A stretch of DNA of 64,000 bases, from contig JBFLWQ010000006.1 in assembly GCA_040757775.1 (NCBI GenBank), forward strand, positions 85,256 through 149,255, in the 5' to 3' direction. Positions 43,660-53,642 of this stretch are shown here, piece by piece. The position numbers were made by a program, and so were the translations under genes. How positions within the stretch are numbered: the stretch's first letter is position 1; each line of letters begins with the position of its first letter. The notes under the pieces were generated by a model, which worked only from the letters and a program-made list of their open reading frames with translations, was not told the origin of the DNA and did not search any database. The DNA comes from Thermodesulfobacteriota bacterium. GTDB lineage: Bacteria > Desulfobacterota > UBA8473.

Positions 43660-44910
43660 TTACTCTATTAGCCTACCCTGGTATATGGGAAATCCCTTAC
43701 ATAGATCAAAAACCATATCCTTAACCCTTTTCAGGTTAGATCTATTACTCACATCACTGAGAACCTGTGATATAAAATCAGCAATCACCTTCATCTCAGA
43801 TTCTTTCATGCCTCTGGTGGTTACCGCCGATGCCCCAATCCTTATGCCACTGGTAATAACTGGCCCCCTGCTATCGAAAGGGATTTCATTTTTGTTTACT
43901 GTAATACCTGCCTCGTCTAATGCCTCTTGTGCAACCTTACCTGTAAGATCAGTCTTACTCAGATTTACAAGCAAAAGATGGGTGTCTGTCCCACCGGTTA
44001 CCAGCTCGTAGCCTCGTTTTTGGAGTTCCGCGGCTAAGGTGGAAGCATTAGTTACTATCTGTTTCTGATAATCCTTGAATTCTGGTGAAAGTGCCTCTTT
44101 AAATGCAACTGCCTTTGCAGCAATGATGTGCATAAGAGGGCCACCCTGTATTCCAGGGAATACGAGGCTGTCTATAACCCTGGCAAATTCCTTTTGACAT
44201 AAAATCAATCCCCCTCTGGGACCTCTCAGCGTTTTGTGGGTGGTAGATGTAATGAACTCAGCATGGGGCACAGGGCTGGGATGCAACCCGCCTGCAATTA
44301 ATCCCGCGATATGAGCCATATCCACCATAAGGTATGCCCCTACTTCATCGGCAATCCTTCGGAAGTGGTGGAAATCGATGATTCTGGGATAGGAACTGGC
44401 TCCTACCACAATTAACTTCGGTCTACTATCTTTGGCTAATCTTTCTACTCTATCATAATCAATCCTCTGGGTATCTCTGGTCACCCCGTATGTAATTACA
44501 TTATACAGTTTACCAGAAAAACTAGCAGGACTGCCATGGGTAAGATGTCCGCCATGGGTCATGCTCATTCCCATGATGGTATCTCCGGGGCTTAGTACAG
44601 AGAAATAAACAGCCATGTTAGCCTGTGTCCCAGAGTGAGGCTGAACATTAACGTGATCAGCGCTAAATAACTCTTTACCTCTGGTTATAGCCAGGTTTTC
44701 AACGCTATCTACAAATTCACATCCTCCGTAGTATCTCTTTTTAGGGTATCCTTCCGCATATTTGTTGGTCAGAATACTGCCCTGGGCTTCTAATACTGCC
44801 TCACTTACAAAATTTTCAGAAGCGATTAACTCCAGCCTGTATGCCTGTCTTTTCGTCTCCAATCGAATGACTTCTGCAATCTCTGGATCCGCCTCTCTTA
44901 AAATCGACAT
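43660..44910 (-). CDS. glyA: Serine hydroxymethyltransferase (GlyA)
   Basis: A 416-residue PLP enzyme that converts serine and tetrahydrofolate to glycine and methylene-tetrahydrofolate. The PLP lysine is in [32 protein letters not shown] and [15 protein letters not shown] are typical. Its one-carbon product serves the thymidylate pathway also fed by the neighbouring deaminase. Start codon directly follows the rpiB stop. Confidence 0.98.
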   Translation of the reverse strand: MSILREADPEIAEVIRLETKRQAYRLELIASENFVSEAVLEAQGSILTNKYAEGYPKKRYYGGCEFVDSVENLAITRGKELFSADHVNVQPHSGTQANMAVYFSVLSPGDTIMGMSMTHGGHLTHGSPASFSGKLYNVITYGVTRDTQRIDYDRVERLAKDSRPKLIVVGASSYPRIIDFHHFRRIADEVGAYLMVDMAHIAGLIAGGLHPSPVPHAEFITSTTHKTLRGPRGGLILCQKEFARVIDSLVFPGIQGGPLMHIIAAKAVAFKEALSPEFKDYQKQIVTNASTLAAELQKRGYELVTGGTDTHLLLVNLSKTDLTGKVAQEALDEAGITVNKNEIPFDSRGPVITSGIRIGASAVTTRGMKESEMKVIADFISQVLSDVSNRSNLKRVKDMVFDLCKGFPIYQGRLIE

Positions 44911-45390
44911 CTATTTCTCCGCAGGCATAGTAGATTGAGAATTACAAATGGCTTTCTCTATATCGGCTATCTTTTCCAATCTTTGCTGGTGTCTTCCTCC
45001 TTGAAATTCACTGGTAAGCCACACTTTAACTATTTCCATGGCAACATCTTTACCTGTAACCCTTCCTCCAATAATAAGGATATTTGAATCATTGTGCTCT
45101 CTGCTCATTCTTGCGGTATATGCATCATGACACAGGGCAGCCCGTACCTTCGGAAACCTGTTCGCAACTATGGACATACCAATCCCGGTTCCACAGACAA
45201 GAATTCCCCTTTCGAATTCTCCCCTTTGTACCTTCTGGGCAACTATACTGCCAAAGGCAGGGTAATCCACAGATTCACTGCTGAATGTACCAACATCATA
45301 AAAGTCTATCTTCATATCTTTAGATAAGGATTGTTTTATAAGCTCTTTTAATTCAAAACCTCCATGGTCAGATCCAATAATTATTTTCAT
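44911..45390 (-). CDS. rpiB: Ribose-5-phosphate isomerase B
   Basis: A 159-residue isomerase of the pentose phosphate pathway: [16 protein letters not shown] at the start, then [44 protein letters not shown], with the catalytic cysteine in VCGTGIG. The start at 45390 (MKIIIGSD) is chosen because the upstream ATGs overlap fabF; the gap is four bases. Confidence 0.95.
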   Translation of the reverse strand: MKIIIGSDHGGFELKELIKQSLSKDMKIDFYDVGTFSSESVDYPAFGSIVAQKVQRGEFERGILVCGTGIGMSIVANRFPKVRAALCHDAYTARMSREHNDSNILIIGGRVTGKDVAMEIVKVWLTSEFQGGRHQQRLEKIADIEKAICNSQSTMPAEK

Positions 45391-45394
45391 CTTT

Positions 45395-46636
45395 TTAACC
45401 ATTATACTTCTTAAAGACCAGCGTAGCATTGGTCCCGCCAAAACCAAAGGAATTAGAAATAGCTATCTTAACATCAGCCTTTCTCGCTATATTCGGGACA
45501 TAATCCAGATCGCAATCAGGGTCGGGAGTCTCATAGTTTATAGTAGGCGGAATAATTCCATCACGAATTGTCAGAATTGTAAAGATTGCCTCAACCCCAC
45601 CTGCTGCACCCAGCAAATGGCCAGTCATCGATTTAGTGGAACTTACAGGAATCTTTTTACTGTATTCATTAAAGACGGTCTTTATGGCAATGGTTTCAAT
45701 AGTATCATTCAGTGGTGTAGAAGTACCATGAGCATTGATATAATCCACTTTATTGGGTGGTATATTGGCATCAAGGAGTGCCATCTTCATACATCGGGCT
45801 GCCCCACCTCCCTGAGGGTCAGGGGCGGTTATATGAAAGGCATCACTGGTTAATCCGTAACCAATAATTTCACCATAGATATTGGCTCCCCTCTTAAGTG
45901 CCAGTTCCAACTCTTCTAAAATAATCGTTCCTGCACCTTCTGCCGGAACAAAACCGTCTCTGTTATTATCAAAGGGACGACTGGCTTTTTCAGGCTCATC
46001 ATTATGCGTAGAAATAGCCTTCATCGCATTAAAGCCACCAATATTCAAAGGGGTTATGGTTGCCTCTGTCCCTCCGGTAATCATAACATCTGCGTCTCCC
46101 CGCTGTATTAGTTTAAATGAATCCCCGATAGCATGAGAACCGGCTGCACAGGCAGTAACAACACAGGTATTAGGTCCCTTAATCCCAAAATAAATAGCTA
46201 TCTGCCCTGGAGCAATATTGGCAATCATCATGGGTATAAATAAAGGGGATATCTTTTTAGGCCCCCCTTCCAGTAGCATGGTATGGTTCTTCTCTAAGGT
46301 TGGTAAACCACCCAGCCCTGTCCCGATAATAACCCCAATTCTTTCAGCATTTTGATCTGTAACCTTAAGTCCTGAATCTTCAATTGCCATTATGGTTGAC
46401 GCCATGCAATAATGGACAAAGGAATCCATCCTTCTTACCTGCCTCTTATCCAAGAAGTCTTCCGGATCAAAATCCTTTACTTCACCTGCGATCTTTGTTT
46501 GGAAATTAGTTGTATCAAAGCGAGAAATCTCACCAATCCCTGACTTCCCTTCAACTAATGCCTTCCATGTTTTTTCTACCCCAATCCCTAAAGGAGTCAC
46601 TGCCCCCAAACCCGTCACTACAACCCTCCTCTTCAA
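45395..46636 (-). CDS. fabF: 3-oxoacyl-ACP synthase II (FabF)
   Basis: A 413-residue condensing enzyme of fatty acid elongation. The active cysteine is in [13 protein letters not shown], the two histidines in [11 protein letters not shown] and [13 protein letters not shown]. The start is a TTG at 46636, because GGAGG lies six bases upstream and the protein then begins [13 protein letters not shown] as in the family; a further upstream ATG adds unconserved residues. Confidence 0.96.
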   Translation of the reverse strand: MKRRVVVTGLGAVTPLGIGVEKTWKALVEGKSGIGEISRFDTTNFQTKIAGEVKDFDPEDFLDKRQVRRMDSFVHYCMASTIMAIEDSGLKVTDQNAERIGVIIGTGLGGLPTLEKNHTMLLEGGPKKISPLFIPMMIANIAPGQIAIYFGIKGPNTCVVTACAAGSHAIGDSFKLIQRGDADVMITGGTEATITPLNIGGFNAMKAISTHNDEPEKASRPFDNNRDGFVPAEGAGTIILEELELALKRGANIYGEIIGYGLTSDAFHITAPDPQGGGAARCMKMALLDANIPPNKVDYINAHGTSTPLNDTIETIAIKTVFNEYSKKIPVSSTKSMTGHLLGAAGGVEAIFTILTIRDGIIPPTINYETPDPDCDLDYVPNIARKADVKIAISNSFGFGGTNATLVFKKYNG

Positions 46637-46719
46637 GGTAGCACCTCCAAAAAGTTGAAAGAGTTTTTGCAACACCGAACTGGTAAAATAATAACTCTCA
46701 AGTATAGCTGCCTCGCAAT

Positions 46720-46800
46720 CCGTCAGAGGCGGACCAGAGGTGGAGAATGGTCTGCCAGAGGCGGATATTCTTCCGCCAGAGGCAGATGACTCCTGCCTCT
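46720..46800. repeat. Three copies of a 14-base palindromic unit
   Basis: CCGTCAGAGGCGGA (46720-46733), CTGCCAGAGGCGGA (46752-46765) and CCGCCAGAGGCAGA (46773-46786) are variants of one palindromic unit with the consensus CCGCCAGAGGCGGA. They fill much of the 331-base gap between fabF and acpP. They look like a dispersed repeat and have no coding potential. Confidence 0.65.
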
Positions 46801-46875
46801 TAACCTCTCCTCTTAACCTATCTTATAATCCTAATAAAAGGTCTTCTCCCATTTAGTTGGTGGAAAGGATTTTAT

Positions 46876-46917
46876 GATTCCCCTCGAATCCTTGAATCCT
46901 TGACCCCTTGAATCCTC
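46876..46917. repeat. CCTTGAATCC-rich repeat, related to the phoU-phoB element
   Basis: A tract of GAATCCTTGA units with CCCCTTGAATCC at its end. It resembles the right arm of the element at 5207-5239 (CTTGACCCCTTGAACCC). Together with the preceding triple repeat it occupies the fabF-acpP gap; nothing else is seen there. Confidence 0.6.
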
Positions 46918-46967
46918 ATGATTTCACCAACTTTTTTGGAGATGATCCTAATAAAATATCTCCATAA

Positions 46968-47207
46968 TTATAGATGTTCAGAAATATAATCAATAGCTTC
47001 TTGAACAGTTTGAATGTTTTCTGCTTCTTCATCGGATATCTCTTGACCAAATTCCTCCTCAAGAGCCATTATTAATTCAACCAAATCCAATGAATCCGCA
47101 CCCAAATCGTCAATAAAAGACGCCTCGTTAACAACCTCATCTTCATCTATTCCAAGTTGTTCGGCTATGATAGCCTTAATTTTTGCCTCAACAGATTCTT
47201 TTCCCAT
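46968..47207 (-). CDS. acpP: Acyl carrier protein
   Basis: A 79-residue acidic four-helix protein; the phosphopantetheine serine is in [11 protein letters not shown]. It carries acyl chains between the Fab enzymes. The acidic helices after the serine are complete and the gene has a good AGGAGG ribosome site. Between fabG and fabF, the usual place. Confidence 0.98.
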   Translation of the reverse strand: MGKESVEAKIKAIIAEQLGIDEDEVVNEASFIDDLGADSLDLVELIMALEEEFGQEISDEEAENIQTVQEAIDYISEHL

Positions 47208-47270
47208 TAACTTTATACCTCCTATAAAAATTATTCTTTTCCTTATTTAACGTAGAAAATTACCACAATC

Positions 47271-48011
47271 CTACATATACAAACCCCCATTAACATTGAT
47301 TACTTGACCAGTAATATAACTTGATGCATCGGAGACAAGAAAGTAAACAGCTTCAGCTATATCTTCAGGCGTCCCTAACCTCTCAACAGGAATCTGTTTT
47401 TTCAGGTTTTCTCTAATATCATCTGGTAAAGACTGGGTCATAAGTGTATCAATAAAACCAGGGGCAACAGCATTAACGTTTATACCTCTTGAGGCAAACT
47501 CTCTTGCTGCAGTTTTTGTAAAACCAATTACCCCTGCCTTGGAAGCGGAATAGTTTGCCTGACCAATATTTCCCATTTCCCCTGAAATGGATGCAATATT
47601 TACAATCTTTCCACTTCTCTGTTTTACCATAAACCTGACTGCTGCCCTTGTGCAGTTAAAGGTACCCTTCAGGTTCACATTCAAAACCTGGTCCCAACTC
47701 TCTTCTTTCATTCTCAAAAGAAGACTGTCTCTAACTATCCCGGCATTATTCACCAGGATATCAATACGGCCTAGCTCCTCGATTGTCTTATTTATCATCT
47801 GCTCGGCCTCTTTAAAATCAGCCACATTGGTTATTGTAACAAGGCATCTCCTTCCTATCTTTTCAATCTCTTTTGCGACTTTCTGTGCCTCTTCAGAATT
47901 AAGGTCAGAGACTACAATGTCCGCTCCCTTCCTTGCCAACAGGATACCAATTGCCCTCCCAATACCCTGAGCAGACCCGGTTATTAATGCTACCTTGCCT
48001 TTTAAGTCCAT
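47271..48011 (-). CDS. fabG: 3-oxoacyl-ACP reductase (FabG)
   Basis: A 246-residue short-chain dehydrogenase. The cofactor motif is TGSAQGIGRAIG, NNAG follows at about 90, and the catalytic set is S (SISGEM), Y-x3-K (YSASKAG). Reduces 3-oxoacyl-ACP with NADPH. Standard length and position next to acpP. Confidence 0.97.
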   Translation of the reverse strand: MDLKGKVALITGSAQGIGRAIGILLARKGADIVVSDLNSEEAQKVAKEIEKIGRRCLVTITNVADFKEAEQMINKTIEELGRIDILVNNAGIVRDSLLLRMKEESWDQVLNVNLKGTFNCTRAAVRFMVKQRSGKIVNIASISGEMGNIGQANYSASKAGVIGFTKTAAREFASRGINVNAVAPGFIDTLMTQSLPDDIRENLKKQIPVERLGTPEDIAEAVYFLVSDASSYITGQVINVNGGLYM

Positions 48012-48048
48012 ATACTAACTCCTTCATTCCCTCTCTAGTCTTCTTGAC

Positions 48049-48074
48049 CAACAGCGCACTTAAGTGCGCTGTTG
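48049..48074. repeat. Perfect 26-base palindrome between fabD and fabG
   Basis: Arms CAACAGCGCACTT and AAGTGCGCTGTTG meet with no spacer. No T-run follows on either strand. It may be a dispersed element or a hairpin that adjusts fabG expression within the operon. Confidence 0.6.
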
Positions 48075-48104
48075 AAAGGTACTCCCCCATCTCTTCTCCG
48101 CTCT

Positions 48105-49037
48105 TTAGCCTTCCTGAACCCTCTTTAAACTTTTAATATCTTCTACATTCCGTATCCTTACCTTGTCACTAATCTTCCTCATTAATCCTGACAGAACCTT
48201 ACCAGGGCCAACTTCAATAACCATATTTACGTCTTCTTTAATCATTCTTTTCATGGACTGAACCCACTTCACCGGATTACATACCTGCTTTGTTAAGAGC
48301 TCTTTAACCCTTTCTTTAGAAGTATTTATGTCTGCCTCAACATTTGAAATCACAGGGGTTTGAATGTCATTAAAAGAAAGCTTCTCCAGTTCAGCTGCGA
48401 GCCTTTCCATAGCCGGTTTCATAAGACTACAGTGAAAAGGGGCACTGACATTTAAAACAACAACTCTCTTGGCACCTCTTTCTTTAGCTAAATCAATGGC
48501 ATTTTGAACCGCCGTAATCTCCCCAGAGACAACAATTTGATCCTGGCTGTTGTAGTTGGCCGGAGAGACCAGACTCCCTTCTTCTGTTATCTCAGCACAA
48601 ATCTTTTCCACAGCTTCTTCCTGCATCCCTATGATAGCTGCCATAGTTCCAGTACCTACCGGTACTGCCTCTTGCATAAACCTTCCCCTTTGTTGGACTA
48701 TCCTTACAGCATCATAAAAATTCAACGATTTAGCTGCAACCAGAGAACTGTATTCCCCTAAGCTATGCCCGGCAACAAGGCATGGCTGTACATCCGTTTC
48801 CTGGTTCAAGACCCGGAGTGCAGCAATACTGGCTGTCAATACAGCAGGCTGAGTATTAACTGTCAACCCTATTTCACCATTAGGGTCTTCGAAACAGATT
48901 TTTTTTATGTCCATGCCTAAAGAATCATTCGCCTCTTCAAAAGTCTCCCTTACTACTGTGAAATTATCATAGAGTTCCTTTCCCATACCAAGATACTGAG
49001 AACCCTGCCCGGGAAATATAAATGCTGATTTAACCAT
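48105..49037 (-). CDS. fabD: Malonyl-CoA:ACP transacylase (FabD)
   Basis: A 310-residue transacylase. FPGQGSQYLGMGKEL at the start, the active serine in GHSLGEYSSL, and the histidine in PFHCSLM. It loads malonyl units onto ACP. Usually preceded by fabH in this operon type, but here the preceding gene is etfA. Confidence 0.97.
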   Translation of the reverse strand: MVKSAFIFPGQGSQYLGMGKELYDNFTVVRETFEEANDSLGMDIKKICFEDPNGEIGLTVNTQPAVLTASIAALRVLNQETDVQPCLVAGHSLGEYSSLVAAKSLNFYDAVRIVQQRGRFMQEAVPVGTGTMAAIIGMQEEAVEKICAEITEEGSLVSPANYNSQDQIVVSGEITAVQNAIDLAKERGAKRVVVLNVSAPFHCSLMKPAMERLAAELEKLSFNDIQTPVISNVEADINTSKERVKELLTKQVCNPVKWVQSMKRMIKEDVNMVIEVGPGKVLSGLMRKISDKVRIRNVEDIKSLKRVQEG

Positions 49038-49046
49038 GGGTAATTC

Positions 49047-50237
49047 CTATCCTCTCAGCTCGTTAAATCTTTTAATGAGTGCAGGAACAACCTCAAAGAC
49101 GTCTCCAACAACACCAAAAGTAGCCACATCAAAAATGGGGGCATCTTTATCTATATTAATAGCCACAATAACATCGGATGACTGCATGCCGACTAAATGC
49201 TGAACCGCTCCTGATATTCCACATGCAATATACAGCTTGGGGCAAACCGTCTTTCCGGTTTGCCCAACCTGGTGTGAGTAAGGTATCCAGCCAGCATCAA
49301 CAGCACCCCTGGAGGCACCTACAGCACCGCCCAGAATTTTTGCCAATTCTTCAATAAGCTTAAAGTTCTTCGGCTCCTGAAGCCCTCTCCCCCCGGAGAC
49401 AATTACATCAGCCTCAGCTATATTTATCGTCTCTCCAATCTCTTCCACCACTTCAAGAACCTTTGTGCGGAGATTCAGACCATAACCATCGATACCCTTT
49501 TTAATCACTTCTCCTTTTCGATTCGTATCATACAGCGACTTCTTCATAACCTTGTGGCGAACAGTAGCCATTTGAGGGCGTTCATCAGGACAAATAATGG
49601 TGGCCATAATATTCCCTCCAAAGGCAGGACGGGTCTGGAGCAGGATTCTCCTTTCAGTATCTATATCCAGAGCAGTACAATCTGCCGTCAGACCGGTTTC
49701 CAACCTGGCAGAAACCTCGGGGATGAAAGACCTCCCAACAGCAGTAGCCCCGGAGAGCACTATCTCCGGTTTGTATTCATTAATCAAATCAACCAAAACC
49801 TTACTGTAAATCTCATCATTAAAGTCCCGGAGGATTGGGGCATCTACAACATATACCTTATCGGCACCATAGTATATCAATTCATTGGTCTGCATTTCAA
49901 CACTGTCACCAAAGAAGACAGCACAAAGATCGACTCCCAGTTTATCAGCCAGCTTCCTCCCTTCTCCCAGAAGTTCCAAAACAACACTGGCTATCTTGCC
50001 ATTTCTTTGTTCGGCAAATACCCACACCCCTTTATAGTCGTTACTCTCCCTACCTGTTTTTCTTAACCTTTGTATCGAAATAGCTTCGAAATTGCAAACA
50101 TCAACGCAGGCACCACATAGATTACACCTCTCATCTATAGATGCCACATCATCCTCAATCCTGATAGCCCCAAAAGGACATGCCTCTTCACAGATTCCAC
50201 ATCCTGTACATAACTCAATATCGACTTTGATATCCAT
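49047..50237 (-). CDS. etfA: Electron-transfer flavoprotein alpha subunit with 2x[4Fe-4S] domain
   Basis: Residues 1-60 carry two cluster motifs, CTGCGICEEACPFGA and CNLCGACVDVCNFEA; the rest is EtfA with the FAD-binding C-terminal domain (VSGGRGLQEPKNF, SRGAVDAGWIPYSHQVGQTGKTV). It forms a heterodimer with EtfB and passes electrons from acyl-CoA dehydrogenase to ferredoxin or a quinone reductase. The extra ferredoxin domain is common in anaerobes. It is 10 bases upstream of fabD. Confidence 0.94.
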   Translation of the reverse strand: MDIKVDIELCTGCGICEEACPFGAIRIEDDVASIDERCNLCGACVDVCNFEAISIQRLRKTGRESNDYKGVWVFAEQRNGKIASVVLELLGEGRKLADKLGVDLCAVFFGDSVEMQTNELIYYGADKVYVVDAPILRDFNDEIYSKVLVDLINEYKPEIVLSGATAVGRSFIPEVSARLETGLTADCTALDIDTERRILLQTRPAFGGNIMATIICPDERPQMATVRHKVMKKSLYDTNRKGEVIKKGIDGYGLNLRTKVLEVVEEIGETINIAEADVIVSGGRGLQEPKNFKLIEELAKILGGAVGASRGAVDAGWIPYSHQVGQTGKTVCPKLYIACGISGAVQHLVGMQSSDVIVAINIDKDAPIFDVATFGVVGDVFEVVPALIKRFNELRG

Positions 50238-50309
50238 GATATTCCTTTAACCGCAATTCCTCAATATCCTGTGGATCAGTATGAAACAAGTTCAGTGTCG
50301 GTGCTACGC

Positions 50310-50334
50310 AGGGGCGAGAATAGCCTTTGCCCCT
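50310..50334. repeat. GC-rich hairpin between etfB and etfA
   Basis: Arms AGGGGC (50310-50315) and GCCCCT (50329-50334) around 13 bases. It resembles a common dispersed GTAGGGGC-type element. It lies in the 103-base gap inside the gene cassette. Confidence 0.45.
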
Positions 50335-50340
50335 ACTGTC

Positions 50341-51126
50341 CTATATTACCTTTAAATCATTCAGCCTGTTAATCAACAAGTCTACCTGAGTTTGTACTGA
50401 ACCTCCCAGTACCTCTCTCCTGCCACCCCGTTTTGGAGTAAATACCTTTATTACCTGAGTAGCAGACCCTTTAAGCCCAACTTTGTCCTCACCAATCTCT
50501 ATATCCGCCAGCCTCAATGTAGGGATGTCAATGCTCTTTGCCTTCATCTTCCCTCTTAACGAAGGCATCCTCGGCTCATTAATCTCTTTTACCACCGTTA
50601 TCAGGGCGGGGAGAGTTATTTCCAGGACATCATATCCATCGTCCATCATCCTCTCCACTTTAATAGAGCGATTATTAATCTCTCTTATCTTCCTGACAAA
50701 AGCAACAAAAGGTATGGCCAGCTTCTCAGCAATACCAGGCCCTACCTGAGCAGTATCTCCATCGATAGCCTGTTTACCACAAATAATAAGATCAAAATTC
50801 CCAATCTTCTTTATGCCCTTGGCTAATGTACGAGAGGTAGCCAGGGTATCAGCTCCGGCAAATGCCCGATCGCTCAGCAAAAAAGCATCGTCAACTCCAT
50901 AAGAAACTGCCTCTCTCAAAGCCTCCTCTGCCTGGGGAGGTCCCATACTAACAGCGCTAACTCTTCCGCCAAACTTTTCTTTTATCCTTAACCCCTCTTC
51001 AATAGCATACATGTCAAAGGGGTTAATAATGCTCTTCACCCCTTCCCTTATAAGCGTGTTAGTATCTTTATTGATCTTGACGCTTGTTGTTTCTGGAACC
51101 TGCTTTATGCATACAACTATATTCAC
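50341..51126 (-). CDS. etfB: Electron-transfer flavoprotein beta subunit
   Basis: A 261-residue EtfB. The family start MNIVVCIKQVPETTSVKI and the segment ICGKQAIDGDTAQVGPGIAEKL, which binds AMP or FAD, are clear. It pairs with EtfA. It lies 11 bases after the acyl-CoA dehydrogenase gene. Confidence 0.96.
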   Translation of the reverse strand: MNIVVCIKQVPETTSVKINKDTNTLIREGVKSIINPFDMYAIEEGLRIKEKFGGRVSAVSMGPPQAEEALREAVSYGVDDAFLLSDRAFAGADTLATSRTLAKGIKKIGNFDLIICGKQAIDGDTAQVGPGIAEKLAIPFVAFVRKIREINNRSIKVERMMDDGYDVLEITLPALITVVKEINEPRMPSLRGKMKAKSIDIPTLRLADIEIGEDKVGLKGSATQVIKVFTPKRGGRREVLGGSVQTQVDLLINRLNDLKVI

Positions 51127-51137
51127 TGTAAACTCTC

Positions 51138-52304
51138 TTATTTTTTTTCTTTCTTCCCTGCATATTCCTTGATCAGTTCCTGACCTATCACATTACGCTG
51201 AATCTGGTTGGTTCCTTCATATATCTGAAGGATCTTTGCATCCCGCATCATCTTTTCCACCGGATAATCCCTCATATAACCATATCCACCTAAAACCTGA
51301 ACAGCATCTACGGTAACCTTCATAGCAACATCGCTGGAAAAGACCTTAGCCATGGCAGATACCTTAGATATATCTTTTGCACCGCTGTCAATAAATCTAC
51401 AGGCAGAATAAACCAGTGCCCTGGCAGCCTCTGTCTGGGTAGCCATATCAGCCAAAATATGCTGAACAGCCTGAAAAGAGATAATCGGTTTCCCAAACTG
51501 TCTCCTTTCCCGGGCATATGTAACTGCTGCATCCAGGGCTCCCTGACAGAGTCCGATGGCTTGAGCTCCGATCCCTGGCCTTGTCCTGTCCAGAACCCTC
51601 ATAGCTACAATAAAGCCCATCCCTTCTCTTCCAATTAAATTATCTTTAGGCACCCGACAGTTTGAGAAGATCAATTCTGTTGTGGCAGATGCCCTGATGC
51701 CCATCTTCTTTTCCTTCTTTCCAAAAGTAAACCCAGGAATCCCTTTTTCTACGATAAGAGCACTTGCCCCCCGACTTCCCCTGTTCTTATCGGTCATAAC
51801 TATTACTGTATATATTTCGGCTTCGCCTCCACCAGTGATCCATTGCTTTGTACCATTTATAATATACTCATCTCCATCCAATACAGCCGTGGTTTGAATT
51901 CCAGAAGCGTCGCTTCCGGCATTAGCCTCAGTTAAGCCAAAAGCCGCCAATTTCCTTCCATTAGCTACATCTGGTATGTATTTCTTTTTCTGGTCTTCCG
52001 AACCAAATAGAAGGATTGGATATGCCCCAAGCCCACTGCCGGCATAGCATACAGAGACACCAATACATGCCCTGCTTATTTCTTCTACAGCCAAACAGTT
52101 CTCAAATGTCCCCCCCCCAAGCCCTCCATATTTCTCAGGGTAACACAGCCCCATTAGATCAGAGTCTGCCAGAACCTTAATAATCTCCCACGGAAACTCC
52201 TCCTTCTCATCGAGCTGAGCCCTAACAGGCATAATCCTCTGGTCTGCAATCTGCCTGGCCAGTTCTTTTATCATAATCTGGTTTTCTGTCAAAAAATAAT
52301 CCAT
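51138..52304 (-). CDS. Acyl-CoA dehydrogenase
   Basis: A 388-residue flavoenzyme of the short-chain (butyryl-CoA) group. FAD-contact segments GLTEANAGSDASGIQTTA and NGTKQWITGG are present, and the catalytic glutamate is in QIYEGTNQIQRNVIG. It interconverts acyl-CoA and enoyl-CoA, giving electrons to EtfAB. It lies 13 bases after plsX, in the place where fabH is usually found. Confidence 0.93.
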   Translation of the reverse strand: MDYFLTENQIMIKELARQIADQRIMPVRAQLDEKEEFPWEIIKVLADSDLMGLCYPEKYGGLGGGTFENCLAVEEISRACIGVSVCYAGSGLGAYPILLFGSEDQKKKYIPDVANGRKLAAFGLTEANAGSDASGIQTTAVLDGDEYIINGTKQWITGGGEAEIYTVIVMTDKNRGSRGASALIVEKGIPGFTFGKKEKKMGIRASATTELIFSNCRVPKDNLIGREGMGFIVAMRVLDRTRPGIGAQAIGLCQGALDAAVTYARERRQFGKPIISFQAVQHILADMATQTEAARALVYSACRFIDSGAKDISKVSAMAKVFSSDVAMKVTVDAVQVLGGYGYMRDYPVEKMMRDAKILQIYEGTNQIQRNVIGQELIKEYAGKKEKK

Positions 52305-52317
52305 AAATAACTCCTAA

Positions 52318-53409
52318 TTATCTTAATTTATCCTTCCATTTTTCTTCAACATGAATTATCTTATCCCTAATCTGTTCCCAAATCTTGACAGGGGGCATCT
52401 TGGCCGATTTGTGTAATTCCTGGTTTCTCTTAATGTCCTCTATTATATGAGGATTAACCCTACTAGAAACAAAGCGGGTAGCCATCTGGATCGCATTTTT
52501 TATTGCCTTGGCAGATGAATTGCCGTGGCTAATTATACCTATACCATCTATACCCAAAAGAGGGGCTCCTCCGTACTCTGAATAATCGAATCTCTTTTTT
52601 ATATTATTTAATGACTTCTTAGCTAAAAAGTAAGCCAACTTTGAACGGAAACCATTGTTCATCTCCGTTTTAAATGCATTGCCTAATGCGTAAACTAATC
52701 CTTCACTTATCTTTAAGGTTATATTCCCCACAAATCCGTCACATACTACCACATCAACACTTCCATCATAAACATTCATGCCTTCTACATAACCTATATA
52801 GTTAATAAAACTATTTTTTAAAACAACATGGGCATCCCGGGTCACGTCGTTCCCCTTACTATCTTCTTCCCCATTGCTTAGCAATCCAACCTTTGGGTCT
52901 TGCTTGCTCAAGACATACCTGGCATAAACATTTCCCATAATGCCGAACTGCACTAAATGGGAGGATTTACAAACCACATTGGCACCACCATCTAATAAGA
53001 CAGAAACGCCCTTCAGTGTGGGCAAAAGGGCTGCAATTGCTGGCCGATCAACTCCCTCAAGTTTTTTCAGAACATAGATAGCTGTTGCCAGAACAGCACC
53101 AGAGTTTCCTGCGCTGACTAATCCCTGGGCTTCTCCACTTTTTATTAACTCAAAGGCAACCCTTATGGAGGAGTCTTTTTTCTTTCTAAGCCCTTCAGAA
53201 GGAGACTCTCCCATCCCTATAACCTGGGATGCGTGTTTGACTGCCAGGGGCAAGCCTTTAGTGTTATGCTTCAGGAGTTCTCTTTGAATTACCTCTTTAT
53301 TGCCCACTAAAACAACATTGGTGTTAAACTCCCTTGCTGCGAGGATTGCTCCCTCTACAGGTACTTCGGGCGCATAATCACCCCCCATAGCATCTACTGC
53401 TATCTTCAT
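52318..53409 (-). CDS. plsX: Phosphate acyltransferase PlsX
   Basis: Makes acyl-phosphate from acyl-ACP for phospholipid synthesis. MKIAVDAMGGDYAPEVPVEGA, SAGNSGAVLATA, LLDGGANVVCKS and VVCDGFVGNITLK are family motifs. The length of 363 residues is slightly above average. It follows rpmF by 13 bases. Confidence 0.96.
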   Translation of the reverse strand: MKIAVDAMGGDYAPEVPVEGAILAAREFNTNVVLVGNKEVIQRELLKHNTKGLPLAVKHASQVIGMGESPSEGLRKKKDSSIRVAFELIKSGEAQGLVSAGNSGAVLATAIYVLKKLEGVDRPAIAALLPTLKGVSVLLDGGANVVCKSSHLVQFGIMGNVYARYVLSKQDPKVGLLSNGEEDSKGNDVTRDAHVVLKNSFINYIGYVEGMNVYDGSVDVVVCDGFVGNITLKISEGLVYALGNAFKTEMNNGFRSKLAYFLAKKSLNNIKKRFDYSEYGGAPLLGIDGIGIISHGNSSAKAIKNAIQMATRFVSSRVNPHIIEDIKRNQELHKSAKMPPVKIWEQIRDKIIHVEEKWKDKLR

Positions 53410-53422
53410 GAATTCTCCCTGA

Positions 53423-53605
53423 TTAGATTTCTTTCACTTCCAATACGGTCTTGCCTTTATAGGTACCACAACTAAGACAAACGCGGTGAGGAAGCTTGGG
53501 TTCGTTGCACTGAGGGCAGAGTACCACTTGAGGTAAGGATAATTTTTGATGCGTCCTGCGCTTATCCCTTCGTGATTTGGAGTGTCTTCTTTTTGGTAAA
53601 GCCAT
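53423..53605 (-). CDS. rpmF: Ribosomal protein L32
   Basis: A 60-residue basic protein: [21 protein letters not shown], then two cysteine pairs in [23 protein letters not shown], a zinc-binding form of L32. Between DUF177 and plsX, as in most bacteria. Confidence 0.97.
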   Translation of the reverse strand: MALPKRRHSKSRRDKRRTHQKLSLPQVVLCPQCNEPKLPHRVCLSCGTYKGKTVLEVKEI

Positions 53606-53642
53606 TGATTAATCTCCTTAGTAGCTCTTTTCTTAACATATC

